A stretch of DNA of 64,000 bases. Origin: Plicaturopsis crispa FD-325 SS-3 (lineage: Eukaryota; Basidiomycota; Agaricomycetes; Amylocorticiales; Amylocorticiaceae). The translations under genes and the position numbers were made by a program. The notes beneath the pieces are model-generated. The model did not search any database and was not told the origin of the DNA. It saw only the letters and a program-made list of their open reading frames with translations. Below, one piece after another: positions 1-15,664 of the stretch (within the stretch, counting starts at the first letter, position 1; every line of letters begins with the position of its first letter). The stretch is taken from NCBI GenBank assembly GCA_000827205.1, contig KN832574.1:233491-297490 (forward strand), in the 5' to 3' direction.

Positions 1-450
1 GGAGACGTACCGAATATACGCCTTGTGCAAGACTGCCGACCCTTGAGATGAAGTTTCGAAAACAAACTTTTCGCGAGTCCCATGTCTTCCTAGCATGTTC
101 AGGCATGTTGCTGAGTTGTTCCGAGGCTCGGAAATACGCTGTGGAAACGCCGAAAAATGCATGTACGGTGACGCTTGCTGTGTGCGGCTGGCGATGAATT
201 CGTGGATTTTGTCCACAAAACAAAGACGTAGGGGTCGTCGTAATGGGTATACGAGCACGCCGCCGAGATTTTAAAGCCAGAGAGTAGATGCAGAGCAAGA
301 TGTAGAGAAGAAAATAAACGAGGAGGAGAGCGACGCGCCGCGAAATCCTGAGACGCAGCTATCTATGTAAGTGGTTGGTGGTATCCCAGACTCTGTAGAC
401 AAGGGGCCCAGAATGGGAAGGTCTAGAGAGTCTGGTGATACGAGACTAGT

Positions 451-530
451 TGGAGGAGAACAGTAGGTGCAATGGGAAATGGAAAGCAAGTTGAAGAAAG
501 CCGCGTGAACGTTGACAATGAAGTTATAAC
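451..530 (-). repeat. Diverged copy of the kinase-like gene's 5' flank
   Basis: Read on the minus strand, these 80 bases match 27095-27174 (plus), the stretch immediately upstream of the kinase-like gene at 27188, with only a few mismatches and a small indel. The shared core includes AACGTTCACGC and, further on, GCTTTCTTCAACTTGCTTTC. Weaker similarity continues upstream across a gap. Similarity stops near the point where the start codon would follow, and no kinase coding sequence adjoins this copy. It looks like the orphaned promoter/5' UTR of a lost family member. Confidence 0.75.
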
Positions 531-974
531 TTCGAGACAAACGACGCGCCGAATGCACACCACGTGATCCAAACGTGGCATACCCGTTTGGGAAGGTTGT
601 AATGAGCATTACTAGCACTAGCACTCCCTTTATTCGAGGACCCAAATTGTTAGGACGGAAGATAATGTGTTGTTGGGCTCAAGTATGAGCTTGCGAATAC
701 GTATAAGCACAACTTGTGCTTTCTATTCTGAGTGAAATGAGTCGATCCTCGAGAGTCGAGGAATGTTCGCGGGAACATTCCGCGACGCGCCCAGGTATTC
801 ACAGCGGAGCACGAATATGTGCCCGCGTCCCTTGTCTTTTCCCCCTCCGGAAACGACACTCTCAGAATCTTTTCTCACCCGCCCACCATCCCCTCTCACA
901 AGTGTCGAGCATTTGGGTATAGTCTCACTTCCAAGTCGGAAGGGTCTTCGGCTATATTCACTTGCCTTACGCTC

Positions 975-1095
975 AAAGGATTGGTTTCCGAATCGGCAAG
1001 CGCTGCTTTCTCCGGTTTCGAATCCGGACAGCGTTTTTCGAGAGACGCGTCGCCGACGCGTTTTCGGTCACGCGCTATCGGAAACCGATTCCTTT
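975..1095. repeat. Inverted repeat, possible foldback or MITE remnant
   Basis: The arm at 975-991 (AAAGGATTGGTTTCCGA) recurs inverted at 1078-1095 (read on minus as AAAGGAATCGGTTTCCGA). Between the arms is a second palindrome, TCCGGTTTCGAATCCGGA, at about 1011-1028. No clear target duplication was found, so origin by transposition is only a possibility. Confidence 0.4.
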
Positions 1096-1823
1096 CCCCC
1101 AAAACCTGGAAAACAAATGGATTAATTGTGCACTCAATTTTCCTCAGTTTTCCTTGTAGCAGTGCATTTGTTTTCCCTGCCATCGACGGTCTATTCACGA
1201 CCTTAGAAAGCGGCCTGTATTCCTTCTTGAATGATGCATGACTCCGGCTTGTGGCTTGAGGAGAGGGAGGTTCCCCGGGTCCAGACAAAATTCATTGTCC
1301 GCCAATGATATTCCATGGAGTTCCATGGTATGTAGAACAACTACAGATTCGTCGTTATTGAAACACTGGAGGGTAAGAGCCAAGTATGAACACTGACTCT
1401 TGTCTCTACCCTCGAATCCTTCGAGGGACCGCATGCTCCGGGACCACTTCAAAAAATAATGCCCGCGGTGGAGACATGGACGAGGATCACTCGCAGGAGT
1501 AAGTCGACTCCGTCATGGAAGCCATGGGCATATACGATGGTTATGACTCCATGACGATTCAGACCATCCTACCTGGGACACGTTCTTGGGTCGCAAGACA
1601 AAGGCCGCCCTTCTCAGGGCGCGGGTCCAAAACGGAGTAGACGACATGGCATGGACGAGGAAGCGGAAGAAGAGACTCGGTAGAGCTACGTTGTGAGCAC
1701 CGTCATGGCTGTCAAAGAACATAGGAGCAAAATTTGTACCGCCACTCAGTGAGCCATCCAACTCCAAGGTCGACTAGTACAAGATACCATTACAGTAAGC
1801 ATTTGATCTTTCGTACGCATGGG

Positions 1824-3135
1824 CTATACAAAATATGGCATGCTCCCCTGGGAAAAAAAAGGCACGCCATGAGCACGCTGGTCCACGATATTGAAGCTAA
1901 GGTGAAACTGACCATCTTCCGTGTCTGCATCCCTTTATCCCGCTCATTCTCCGCCGCTGCGTCGTACACCGCAAAGGACTTCTCCCCATTATCATGTATT
2001 GTCAATATCGACGCCATGTTCCCGCACCGGTAACAGTAGTTGGGTGCTGACCACACGGTCACAAGCTGCTCGTCAAACATATACTTGTACCCCTCCTGCA
2101 CGAGTTGATGGGCCCGTGCTATTAGCCTTAGGTTGTTGACGTGATTGAACTGCGGCGTCCATTGGCGTGAATATGTAGCTCAGAAATTGGGAGAGCGATT
2201 CTCACGCACTTCTCGTGTTACACTGCCGCCGAATAACCACCCTGCGCCGCGAGGACTAACGGCCCAATTGTCTACGTCCTCCGGATCTGACCACATAAGA
2301 TCTGAGGCAACTCGTGAGTAGGTGACTCACAAAATCGACTACTTGGACGGCATTACCGCAGAATGCTCCTTCATGTGGAATCTCCTGCGCGCGCGAAAGC
2401 ACCCGTATTTGATCCAGTGACCGAATGTCTGGGGAAAGACCGCCATGCACGCATAGGGTTTCCCCATCTATGATCTATGCTCTCGTCAATGAACGATTCA
2501 ACGCCAACGCGCAACACGGCAGACATACTGCAGCTAGATTTAGGTAGTCGAAAACATTGCAGCAGGCTTTCCAAACTGTTGCGCTTCCATATTTCTGTTG
2601 ACACTCATCTGTTCGTCTTCAGCCTGGTTTCGGTATCGGTATTCGCAAGCGACATACCGTAGAACCCATAAACCTGAGTGATTTGTCTACTCTCGTGGTT
2701 GCCTCGCAATAGCGTGACTTTGTCTGGGTATCTAGTGCGAGGTGGTCAGCTGTATCGATAATATTGCGCAATCATAGAGGCCTACCTGGCTTTCATTGCC
2801 AGTAATAACGACACCGTCTCGAGACTGTAATGCCCTCTATCCACGAAGTCGCCCTGTATAGAGTTAAGCTATCACCAACAGATAAATCTCAACCAACACC
2901 TACGTGCCATAAAGATGTAGCTCGTCTCAGGAACCTCACCTCCTTTCCGTAGGAGCTCTAGCAAGTCCCAGAACTGCCCGTGGATATCGCCGCATATTGT
3001 CACTGGACTCGAAACGGGCTGTATGTTTGATTCTTCCATGAGGATCGATCGTACGCGGTCGCAGAGGAACTTCATATCGGGTTCGGGAAGATGTTGACAG
3101 TTCTTAAGTTGGTCTATCCATTTGTCGGGATTCAT
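1824..3135 (-). CDS. PP2A-family Ser/Thr phosphatase, PP6/Sit4-like catalytic subunit
   Basis: Metal-dependent protein phosphatase of the PPP family. The spliced protein is about 310 residues, the usual size. Visible motifs in order: GDIHGQ (about residues 49-54), [32 protein letters not shown] and NYCYRCGN, covering the metal ligands and catalytic histidine. The N-terminus ([19 protein letters not shown]) and [19 protein letters not shown] resemble PP6/Sit4 more than PP2A, PP4 or Ppg1. The last exon (1824-1847) encodes GSMPYFV, a variant of the YFL tail that is methylated in this family. About seven exons with short introns. The start at 3135 gives the family-typical N-terminus [10 protein letters not shown]. 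It is divergent from EMC1, 305 bases away. Subfamily assignment is less certain than the family. Confidence 0.88.
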
Positions 3136-3440
3136 TTTGAGAGTAAAGATACTGCGACGTTGGACGTCGCCGAAGAGCAGTTGTATAGAGCTCGGGAAGA
3201 TACGAAGTTGCTTTGAGAGAAGTGCAAACGGACTAGATATGCAGTGAATGCAGAAGCGTGCAGATGAGCGTTTGAAGCAAGCGGGGTCTGTGCCGGCGCC
3301 GCGTCCGATAGCGTCAACGCGTCTTCGTCTTTCCTGCCACATCCTCTAGCACCATCTTGTTTCGGTTCTGCTGTCTTCACGTCTAGGGCTATCCGAGGAG
3401 TTGGAGATACGGCTCGACGTCTTGGTCATAGGCATAGCAA

Positions 3441-6400
3441 ATGCGCGTCCAAGCCCTACTAGCAGCACTATGCTTCTCGTCATCATGGGCCCTACACCAG
3501 TCTGAAGTTGGCGTCGTGGACTGGCATAAATCTCTAGTCGGAATCCCAAATATTGGCTCGTTAGCGACGGCACCCACATTCCATAGGGTTGGGAACGAGA
3601 ATTTCACGCAAAGCGTTGTCCTTACTGCGACTACAAGCAATGTACTAGCTGCTCTGGATCCCGGAAATGGTTCGGTCGGTGAGTAGCAACATCCTTGGAC
3701 AGAAAGTACATACCTAAGCAGCTTGGTTTAGTCTGGAGACATGGCTTTGATCCAAAAGACCACTTGACGTCGTTTCAAAAGCATAATGACGGTTAGTTTT
3801 GTCTATTCGTATATACTCTGCGCTCATGTTATTTCTCGCAGTCGTTGCCGCACTATCTGGACCGGGTGGTGCAACACTACGAACGTTTGACTCTTTAACG
3901 GGAGATCTACTCCTGGAACAACGTCTTCATAGCATTGAATCTGGTTTATTGATGGAACCCGCCGACCTCGGCACTGCCGTAGCCTTTGCTACCGAAGGAT
4001 CGTCGACGTTCATCTTCGTTTTGACAAATGGACACACGCTACGCAAGGTCGACGCCGTGACCGGTGAATTGAAATGGAGCTGGTCAGCCTCGGACGACAT
4101 GTACGTTCTTTTTTCCTTTCCCTTTTGTATGAGTTTTGTCAATGTCATTCTTCCAGCTCCCTAGTCGTGCATTCCAAGATTGTGGTTACATCCTCTGCGA
4201 TATACCTCATTGGTTTGGCGAAATCTTTAAAATCCTACACCCTTCATGCCACCGCCCTGTCCACCTCGACGGGAGAAGTACTTTCCTCGGCGAATGTCCC
4301 TTCCAGCATCGACAATGGTCTCACAGATTTCATCACAGTCAGCCGTGGAGACCACGCAGATATCGTCTGGATTGAAAAGGACACAGTCAGATTCATTCCT
4401 CTACTCCCAGAGCTCAAGACAAAGGCAACGTACTACCTGAAAGCTGCATCATACAAGCAAATCATCGATCTAGGCCTCGCCGGACATGGGCAATTTGTGG
4501 CTATCAAAGCTGACGGCAGCAGTCGCGTAGTGGGACTCGACTCTGAGGGCACTGCTCTCTCAGTACTTTGGGATTTCCCTGACTCCGTAAGCTGTTCGTG
4601 TGCATAGACGACTCCCCGCTTATTCGCATGTCTACTAGGTGACTTCGGATAGATACACAGATTCGCAATATGCGGGTGGACTCGACAAAGAGGGGTGGCC
4701 ATACGTTACCCGGCTTTACTGGTCGCACGTCTACAAGGTACTTCGATCTGCTTTTGCTTGTTCATGTTCATGCCAACATTCACCATTAGAGAGCTGCAGT
4801 CCAAGTATTTGCCGCACATTTAGCGGACGGGAAAGGACTTTTGACTGGATTTACCTTCCCATTCGACACAAATACGCATGGTATCATAAGCTATGCAAGT
4901 GCATTCCTGTCTCATCTCTCAGTGTACCTCCCACTTACGCTTACGCAGATCGCTGCCGACGCGGCGAATCCGAGTGACCTGACTGTCCTGTCGCGACTGG
5001 TCATCACGACGACAACGGGAGCCGTTCAGCTATGGCATAAAGACGAACTACAGTGGACCCGCGAGGAGTCTTTAGCTTCTATCAGCGCTGCTGAGTTTGT
5101 AGAACTGCCAGAAAGGAAGCTCATGGCATCTCACACTGGAGACGAGACCTTCGCACAGCGTCTGTCGCGACAATTCTCAGACGCCCAGGTAAATCTGAAT
5201 CTCCCTGCAAGGCCTTGGTATGATATTGACAGGGGCTCGCAGAATTTCCCGGAATACGCGGTCAACTTTGTGAAGCGGTTTGCGACTGGATCGTACGCAT
5301 CCGTCTCGTCGGCACCTGTGCTTCCGTCCGACGCAGACTCTCTGTCTCGGGATGCATTCGGGTTCAAGCAAATAATCGTAGCGGCTACCCCGCATGGCAA
5401 AGTATTCGGTCTAGACTCTAGCACCGGGGATGTGCTATGGAGCCGCGTGTTTGGGCTGGGATGGGCTAGTGAGATCGGTGGTCAGGTCATACCGGTTAAA
5501 CTATATGTTACACGCACTGTGAGCGACGGCGAGACGCCACAAGTCGTTGTCGTGACTCAACGGCGTGCCTCCAATGTGTGTTGTCTCGAGCTTCTAATGT
5601 GGATTGGCACTGATATGCAGGGTTACAGACTCTCGTCGACACTGTCCTATTCCACTTGGATGCCCTTACCGGGGAAGATGCTCTCAAGAAATCACCCTCC
5701 GGAGGTATCCTCCAAGGCACCGACGTCATATCTGGGCCATTGGTAGAAGCGTTTTTGTTGCAGAACGAGACCAAGACGGTCGTACTTCTCGACGAGTTCC
5801 TCCAGGTATGTGCAAGACTTTGAGCTCCTCCTGAGACATCACTCATTGTTTCCTGGTAGGTATATCTCTACCCCGACTCGTCTGCGTCGGAAGATGCATT
5901 CCAAAAGATGGCACCACTGCTTCACTTCCCGCTCCGGACTGGCGAGCCGGGACGTCGGCGGCTCATGGGGCACAAAGTCACTCTCAACACCGCGCTCACG
6001 CGCAGATACGTGGGATACCCGACCTGGACTGCCTCGCTCGCGCCTACGGAGGACATCGTCTCCGTGCACCATCCGCGCCGAGGGCCCGTCGCCTCCATTG
6101 GCAAGGTTCTCGGGAACCGCAGCACGCTATACAAGTACCTCAACCCTCATCTCACTGCAGTCGTCACAGCTTCAGCTGCTACGTCTCCGCCCGCGTGCAC
6201 TGTTTATCTGCTCGACGGTGCCAAGGGCAGTATCGTCTACCGAGCGACACTTCCCTCCAAGGCCGGGCTGTGTGATGTCAAAATCTCCCTGACGGACAAT
6301 TGGTTGACGTACCACTATTACGACCCGGAATACAACGGATATGGTTCTAGCAAAGGCTACAGGATTGTGTCCGTCGAACTGTACGAAGGCGCCGCACCGG

Positions 6401-7118
6401 ACGACAAAATTAAAAGGTGTGTCAGTATTCGATCTTGAACCAGAGTGCTGCAGCATAACCGTCTATGCCAGCTCGGACATCTCCTCTTACTCCAACAAGA
6501 GCATCGAAGTAACTGCGTATGAGCAGTCCTTTGTGTATCCCCACGATATATCGGCGATCACGACCACGACGACGAAATTCGGCGTCACATCAAAAGACAT
6601 CATAGGTACGGACATTCTCTCTCCGCTGCTATACCGTCGGTCCGACCCAACATACTTTGTAGTTGCCAACCTCAACAATAAGATACATAGCATACCCCGG
6701 CGACTGCTGGATCCCCGCAGGCCCAAGCGTAAAGTGACAGCAGAGGAGCAGGAAGAATTCCTCATTCAGTACGAACCCGTCCTCCCTGAGGACCCGCGCC
6801 GTACACTGTCGCACGACTATCAGGTACGGAGGGATGCCCACCATCATAGTCCGCGCATGCGACTAACCCCTCCCACAGGTGTCGAACGTCCGGCACATCG
6901 TCACGTCGCCCGCCCTGCTCGAGTCGACGTCACTCGTATTCGCGTACGGCCTGGACCTCTTCCTGACCCGCGTCGCGCCCTCGGGCACGTTCGACGTGCT
7001 CAGCGAGAACTTCAACAAGGTGCAGCTGGTGCTAACGATCAGCGCGCTCGCCGTCGCGATCATGGTCACCAAGCCTATGGTCCACCGGAAACGCTTGCGG
7101 GAGAAGTGGTATCAATAG
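3441..7118 (+). CDS. EMC1: ER membrane protein complex subunit 1
   Basis: Large subunit of the EMC, which inserts and stabilises transmembrane proteins in the ER. The start at 3441 yields a signal peptide (MRVQALLAALCFSSSWA) followed by the lumenal PQQ-like beta-propeller, seen in repeats such as AALDPGNGSV, RTFDSLTGDLL, VDAVTGELKW and GLDSSTGDVLWSR. The C-terminal DUF1620 region includes RPKRKVTAEEQEEF, VSNVRHIVTSPALLESTSLV and AYGLDLF. It ends in one transmembrane helix (VLTISALAVAIMVTKPMV) and a short basic tail, KRLREKWYQ. Roughly 1,000 residues from many short exons, matching the family. It is a conserved housekeeping gene, divergent from the phosphatase. Confidence 0.9.
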
Positions 7119-7372
7119 ACGCGCTCGCATGTGAACTTACTTATTTGAATCGCTTAAGTTTCTATTCGGCATTGTTGAGAGAAGGAGAGGATATCAGTTG
7201 TGCACCGGAGACTGGACCGGCCTTGCCCTGGAGGCTCGTCATTTACTAAACGCTGAACACTGGCACAGAGCAGACATCCCGCGTTCGTCCAGCGAGCACA
7301 CGAGCAACCATGTCTATTGAACGAGCGCAAGCATGTATACACATCCAGGGGAATAAATCCGTCAGACAACTG

Positions 7373-8368
7373 TTAGACAAGTTTCTTCGGGGGCTCCTTC
7401 GCCTCGGACTCGTGTCGTGTTTCCTCGACCTTGTTTTCGAGCTTGTCAACGGCGCCCTCGACTTCATGAGCTGCGTTGGTAGCCTTTGCTTTGACCGCCG
7501 CTAGCACACTGCCCGCCTCTCCCTCCGCCTCCTTCAGCTTTGTCTGACCCCACCCCAGCGCTTCCCGGACTTTGAGACCTGACAGATCCTGGAATTTATC
7601 CACACCCCGCTCGACGGCGCCACCGAGCCATTCCCTCGAGCCCCTCGCACGGTCCTTCGCCATCTCGACCGCCATTGCAGTGTGCGCATTCGCGACCGCG
7701 TGCTTCTGGGCCAGTGTAGGGAAGAAGCGCTCCTCGAGCTCCCCGCCGTATGCAGAGATATTCGATGCGGTCTTGGGGAGGAACTGCTGCAGAGACAGCA
7801 CCAGGAGCGTAGGTGGAAGTGCGATGCGCAGCGGTAGTGCGCGCGAACGTGCGAGGATGGATCCAGTGAGTGTGGCGATACCGACGTAGAGTACCCCAGG
7901 TGTGAGCGGCTCTGTCGGGTCTATCAGGGACTTTACCCGACCTAAGCCGTGTTGTCAGATTCTGTGCATTAGAGGGATAGCGCTATGACGCGTACTCTCA
8001 ACGGCATGCTCGACACCAATCCAACGATCTACGACGCCGTGCACGCGCGTGGTAGCATCGGCTACAGTTGCTTGTATGGCACGGCGAGCGGTGCCGATGT
8101 GGAGCTCAAGAGCAGATGGTGTCTCGACGAGGGTAATTATTGGGTCTGGTGCAGGGTAGATGGACGGCTTTATGATAAAAGTTGCATCCGAGCTCGTTAG
8201 AGCACGGTTTGGCCCGACGATGTACTCGGAGAGCGCACCTTTTCGTGCAGGGTAATCGCTGCAGCCGCCGCAGCGAGTATTGTCCGTCGAGGCTATGGTC
8301 CCCAGTCAGTTCAGCATACGCAAGGACTACAGAAAAGCAGAGAAACATACGAGCCGTGCGCGCAACAT
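7373..8368 (-). CDS. MICOS complex subunit, apolipoprotein O-like (Mic26/27 type)
   Basis: Mitochondrial inner-membrane protein of the MICOS complex, which shapes cristae junctions. Spliced N-terminus: MLRARLPRRTILAAAAAITL, a basic presequence-like stretch, then PSIYPAPDP and ITLVETPSALE, the conserved N-terminal block of this family. Next are ATVADATTRVHGVVDRWIG, then SLIDPTEPLTPGVLYVG and the hydrophobic glycine-bearing segment GVLYVGIATLTGSIL. The C-terminal part is a charged amphipathic helix region rich in A, E and K ending EPPKKLV. Three short introns. The start at 8368 is the only ATG that gives the presequence. It is 123 bases from the divergent bL31m gene. Confidence 0.82.
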
Positions 8369-8491
8369 GGAGAAATATGACGGTCAGTTATACGAGCTCG
8401 GGATGCAAATTCGCGGCGCCGTTCGTCTTTCCACGTGGCCAGTCAACCCAATTTTTGGTCGCGTATACTATCCTCTCTGTTCTCGTCCACC
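8369..8491. promoter_or_regulatory. Shared bidirectional promoter of two mitochondrial genes
   Basis: Only 123 bases separate the start codons of the divergent MICOS-subunit and bL31m genes, so regulatory sites must be shared. No TATA box is evident. Co-expression of the two mitochondrial proteins is an inference from the arrangement. Confidence 0.5.
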
Positions 8492-8929
8492 ATGTCCTCG
8501 CCTTCGCTGTTCACAAAATCTCTGCGGCAGCTGCAAAAATGCCATAAAACACACGTACGAGAGATATCGTCTTCTCCGTACGGCCGCACACACGTCTGGA
8601 AGCGGCGCCTACCGACGCTTCCCCCTCCAATCGTCCCCCAGTTCCCGCAACTCGTCGTACGCTCGGACGGGAGCACCTTCACACATTGGACGACCTCGCC
8701 GCGGTCCGTGCTGCGTTTGACGCGCGATGTCACGAACAACCCCGTGTGGAACATGAGCGCGTGGAGAGCGGAGGAGGCAGAGGATGAGGATGCCGCTACT
8801 GGTCGTCTGGGTCGGTTCACGCGGCGGTTTGGTGGGAGCTCTGGAAAGGGTGATGTGGATTGGATGGAGGGTCTCAACCAGGTGCTGGAAACTGAGAGCG
8901 AGGAGGGCGTCGCAGCCAAGAGCGAGTAG
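8492..8929 (+). CDS. Mitochondrial large-subunit ribosomal protein bL31m (MRPL36-like)
   Basis: Single-exon gene, 145 residues. The start at 8492 lies in a good context (CCACCATGT) and begins MSSPSLFTKSLRQLQ, a basic, hydroxylated presequence. The family core is PQFPQLVVRSDGSTFTHWTT followed by RSVLRLTRDVTNNPVWN, matching the bL31m motif in which a V-x-x-SDGST stretch is followed by R-x-T-x-D-x-x-NNPxWN. The rest is an acidic, low-complexity C-terminal extension (RAEEAEDEDAATGRLGRF) common in fungal mitoribosomal proteins. Acts in the mitochondrial 54S subunit. Confidence 0.85.
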   Translation: MSSPSLFTKSLRQLQKCHKTHVREISSSPYGRTHVWKRRLPTLPPPIVPQFPQLVVRSDGSTFTHWTTSPRSVLRLTRDVTNNPVWNMSAWRAEEAEDEDAATGRLGRFTRRFGGSSGKGDVDWMEGLNQVLETESEEGVAAKSE

Positions 8930-9262
8930 GAGCAGCCATCTGCGAACCGTCTCCCTAAAGCAGTGAGTTCTGGTCATCGTCGTCCTGGCTGCCTTGACAT
9001 TGACAATGGCACGTCGAATAGCACTCCTACGCGGTCCTCACGCAACTGCACCCCGTCTGCTAGCACATGCTCGCGCGGTAATATACTGATATTATATGGT
9101 ACCGCATTGGCAGCGCCTTCACATAATTCCTAGTGCTCAGTCTGCCAAGGACCTCCGCTGCGACCATGAACATTATGTGGCTATATATCACGTTAATCTA
9201 TCGTCTACACTACGCCCGGTGAAATCAAAGCGAAATACAAAATAAATGAGGGCAACCTAAAA
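8930..9262. other. Convergent intergenic region
   Basis: 3' flanks of bL31m and the SNF2 ATPase gene. Nothing recognisable apart from AT-rich stretches that could serve as polyadenylation signals. Confidence 0.4.
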
Positions 9263-12880
<3,618 letters not shown>

Positions 12881-13094
12881 TTTCTTCGCAACGAAGTGCT
12901 AGGACTTTAGGAGTTGAATAGAGATTTTAGGGCCGGCAAATGCGCGTCAACGGACGCGTGCGTTTCAAAGTTCAGACCGTTCCAACTTCCAATGATCATA
13001 ACATTTATTGTAGTACATTCTATCTGAAGTACACACAAGTGTCAAATGCCCAATACATACCCTACGTTAGTCATAAAAATGCGTCCCTTTTTGC

Positions 13095-15664
13095 TTAGCA
13101 GCCATCGGGGACGGTACTGTCGTCGACATGGTTCTTCGCGTTCTGCCCCAATCCGCGCGAGGCAAACGCGTTCCACAGCGTGCAGCTGTTGGCACCTCCA
13201 TAGCCTACATATAATTGCATTCAGTAAGACGCCGGCTCTCAAAGTTGATTGTCTACGCACGGTTCACATCGGCCTGGATCCAAGCATCTCTGGCGGTGGG
13301 GACTGCACACGAAAGGCTTAGTTCTGGGGCAAGGGCAAGGTGTATGTAGGCAACGGTACTCACGAGTGGGGTTGCAAGGTTGCAGCGGGAGGGCGTCGAT
13401 GAAGAGGTGCAAGTAGACCGCGTTACCGGCCGTCGAGCTTGGGGTGGTGGGCGCATCGGCGTCGAATCCCGAGGCCGCGACAAGCGCGGCATAAACATTG
13501 TGCAGAATGTTGGCCCACACTTCGCCGATATCTGACATTTAACGTGAGATTCTGCCAACAGCACTCGCTCGGGGAGATGCAAGACTCGTACCGTGGACCT
13601 CGTTGAGAGTGGCAATACTGGCGTATGTGAGCGGGTTGGTCGTTCTGCGTGGAAATGCGATGAGCAATCGTTACAACGCTCGTGGGTGTATGCCCACACT
13701 CACTTGGACGTCGAGTATGGGTGCGTGCGGATGCCGGCGGGGTCGTTGATCACATACTGGCCCATCACGTAGTCGGGAACGGTGTTGTCGCTGTGTTCAG
13801 TCCATTCAGCGAACGCGTCTGACCTGGAAGGACGACAGGAGAGGGTCAGCAACAATATTGTGGAGGGATAACAGCGATAGAGATCTCACCAGCCCTCGCC
13901 CATTCCTCCGGCTTCAGTGGTCTGCAAGCAGCGGCCTGTTCCACCGCCTTGAAACAGGGTTAGTTGCAGCATGTATGAATTCTCATGGGAGATACACACC
14001 TGTCATCCTGTTCGTGACGCCGTGGGTGTTCTCGTGAACAACTACATCGGGGACTTGGTAAGATAATATTGCGCTGAAAGACGTAGAAAGCAGAAGCATA
14101 CCAATGTCATTTTCGAGTGCACCGTCCCGTTCCGGCTATTCACCGTGTTACATCAGTCTCCGCGAATAAATATCCAGATCACTCAAAACCTACCGAAGTC
14201 TCATCCCAGAGGAACATCCTCATGTGTCCACTCTGGCCGTCTGCAGGAGTCGAGAAATCCGCATTGTCCGTGCCCGCCGAATCCTGCACCGAAACCGTCA
14301 CCCGGTCCCCGTCCGCACCGCCGTTGCCGAAGTTGTCGTTCTGGAAGTTAAACGCCGCCTCGGTGAACCCGTAGCGGTACGTGATGTCGTGCACGCTGTT
14401 CACGATGTAGAAGTTGTTCGTGACCGCGGCGTTCTTGTTCGCGGACGTCGTCGGCGCCGCGCTCGGGTTCTGCGTGTACTCGAAAACGAGCCCGGAGGCG
14501 GACTCCGACGTGGTCGTGCTGCCGATGGAGGAGATGACGTTGTTGCCGGAGGTGTCGGTGCTGGCGGTGCCGTCGTTGTGCCATCCGTTCGGGGATGCTG
14601 TGGTGTCCTGCGGGTCGGTCACGACTTCAAAACCTTGCGTGAGGATTTCCTTCTGGATGGGAAGGACGCGGTACTGTATGGATAGTTCGTTTCAGCAGGA
14701 GTGAAGCCATGGAACAAAATCCCTCCTTACAGATGCCTTGGCCACGAAATCGGTGACGGACACAAGGTCACCGGAGTGCGCATCAACAAAGGCCTCATAC
14801 CTATCATGACCTTTTGTCAGATCAAGTACTATCTCAACTGGCAAAAAAACACGAACCAGGTCCCAGCACCCTCGTTGCGAATCTGCACGACATGCGTAAG
14901 AGCTACAGAACCATCCTCCTTGGCAAGGTATTCGATAGTGGCCGGGAATTGGTTGTACGTTCCCGACAGCGCCTTCTCGGCAGTAGAGATAGCGCTTTCG
15001 ACCGAGATGGAAGGCTTCGAGTCGGGGATACTGCCTAATTCAACAATTATTATGGATAAACAAGTGTGCGGCGTCAGTATAATGTGGTTGCTTACTGGGT
15101 GTCACGAAGGAGGACCCGAACGCCACGACCTTGTTGTCGTGGTTGAAGGCGACGTTTGCTACCGCATTAGCGAACGGGACGCCATCCTGTGATGAGAGGA
15201 CCCATCAATACAGTAGATAACAGATAGCCTTCTGCATAATGGATAAGGCTTACGTGGAACTGCTTGACGTAGGCATACTTCGCCGATTCCGCGGAGTATC
15301 CTGCCTTGAAGTTGATCTTCGAATGGTCTATACCAAGCTTGGATCCGACAAATGCCACCGTCGAATCCTCAAGGCTGGGATTGTCGCGCTTCGAGAGCGG
15401 GTGGTCAATACCAGCACCGAAAGTCTGGAATATAGACCCTCTCATCAGCCACCGTATACAAACATTTTATGTCCAGGTAAACAGAGATCGGGCACCTACC
15501 TCGTAGGTCGACTCCGGGTGGAAGGTCTCGATCTGCAGGTCGCGGCTGATGTGCCGCGTGCGGTGCGTCGCATGCTTCGAGCTGACCGGCCACGGCGCGG
15601 CCAGCGTCGTCGACGCGTACACGACGGCGAGAAACACGGACGCGAAGAACTTGTTGAAGATCAT
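13095..15664 (-). CDS. Extracellular metalloproteinase, fungalysin (peptidase family M36)
   Basis: Secreted zinc protease for extracellular protein breakdown. The N-terminus MIFNKFFASVFLAVVYAS is a signal peptide ending near AAPWPV. A propeptide of the FTP type follows (KALSGTYNQFPATIEYLA, VLDLTKGHDRYEAFVDAHSG). The catalytic domain contains NNFYIVNSVHDITYRYGFTE and the zinc site HENTHGVTNRMTGGG (HExxH), then the glutamate ligand segment GGMGEGWSDAFAEW. It ends with NAFASRGLG and a cysteine pair (NSCTLWNA and PDGC at the stop). All catalytic residues are visible, so it looks active. About ten short introns. Asparagine in place of the more usual tyrosine in HEYTH is a small deviation. A TATA-like GCATAAATGC lies about 145 bases upstream. 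Confidence 0.9.

Larger units (their letters stand above)
1..1823. other. Left flank without a recognisable gene
   Basis: I find no protein with family resemblance on either strand. Short open frames are present but none shows a domain, a convincing intron chain or basidiomycete-like codon bias. Two structures stand out and are listed separately: a copied promoter fragment (451-530) and an inverted repeat (975-1095). The right part is the 3' flank of the phosphatase gene. Confidence 0.5.

Noticed and set aside
1824-3135. Assignment as PP2A, PP4 or Ppg1 catalytic subunit
   Set aside because: The N-terminal and [13 protein letters not shown] segments fit PP6/Sit4 better, though this was judged by eye and not by phylogeny.
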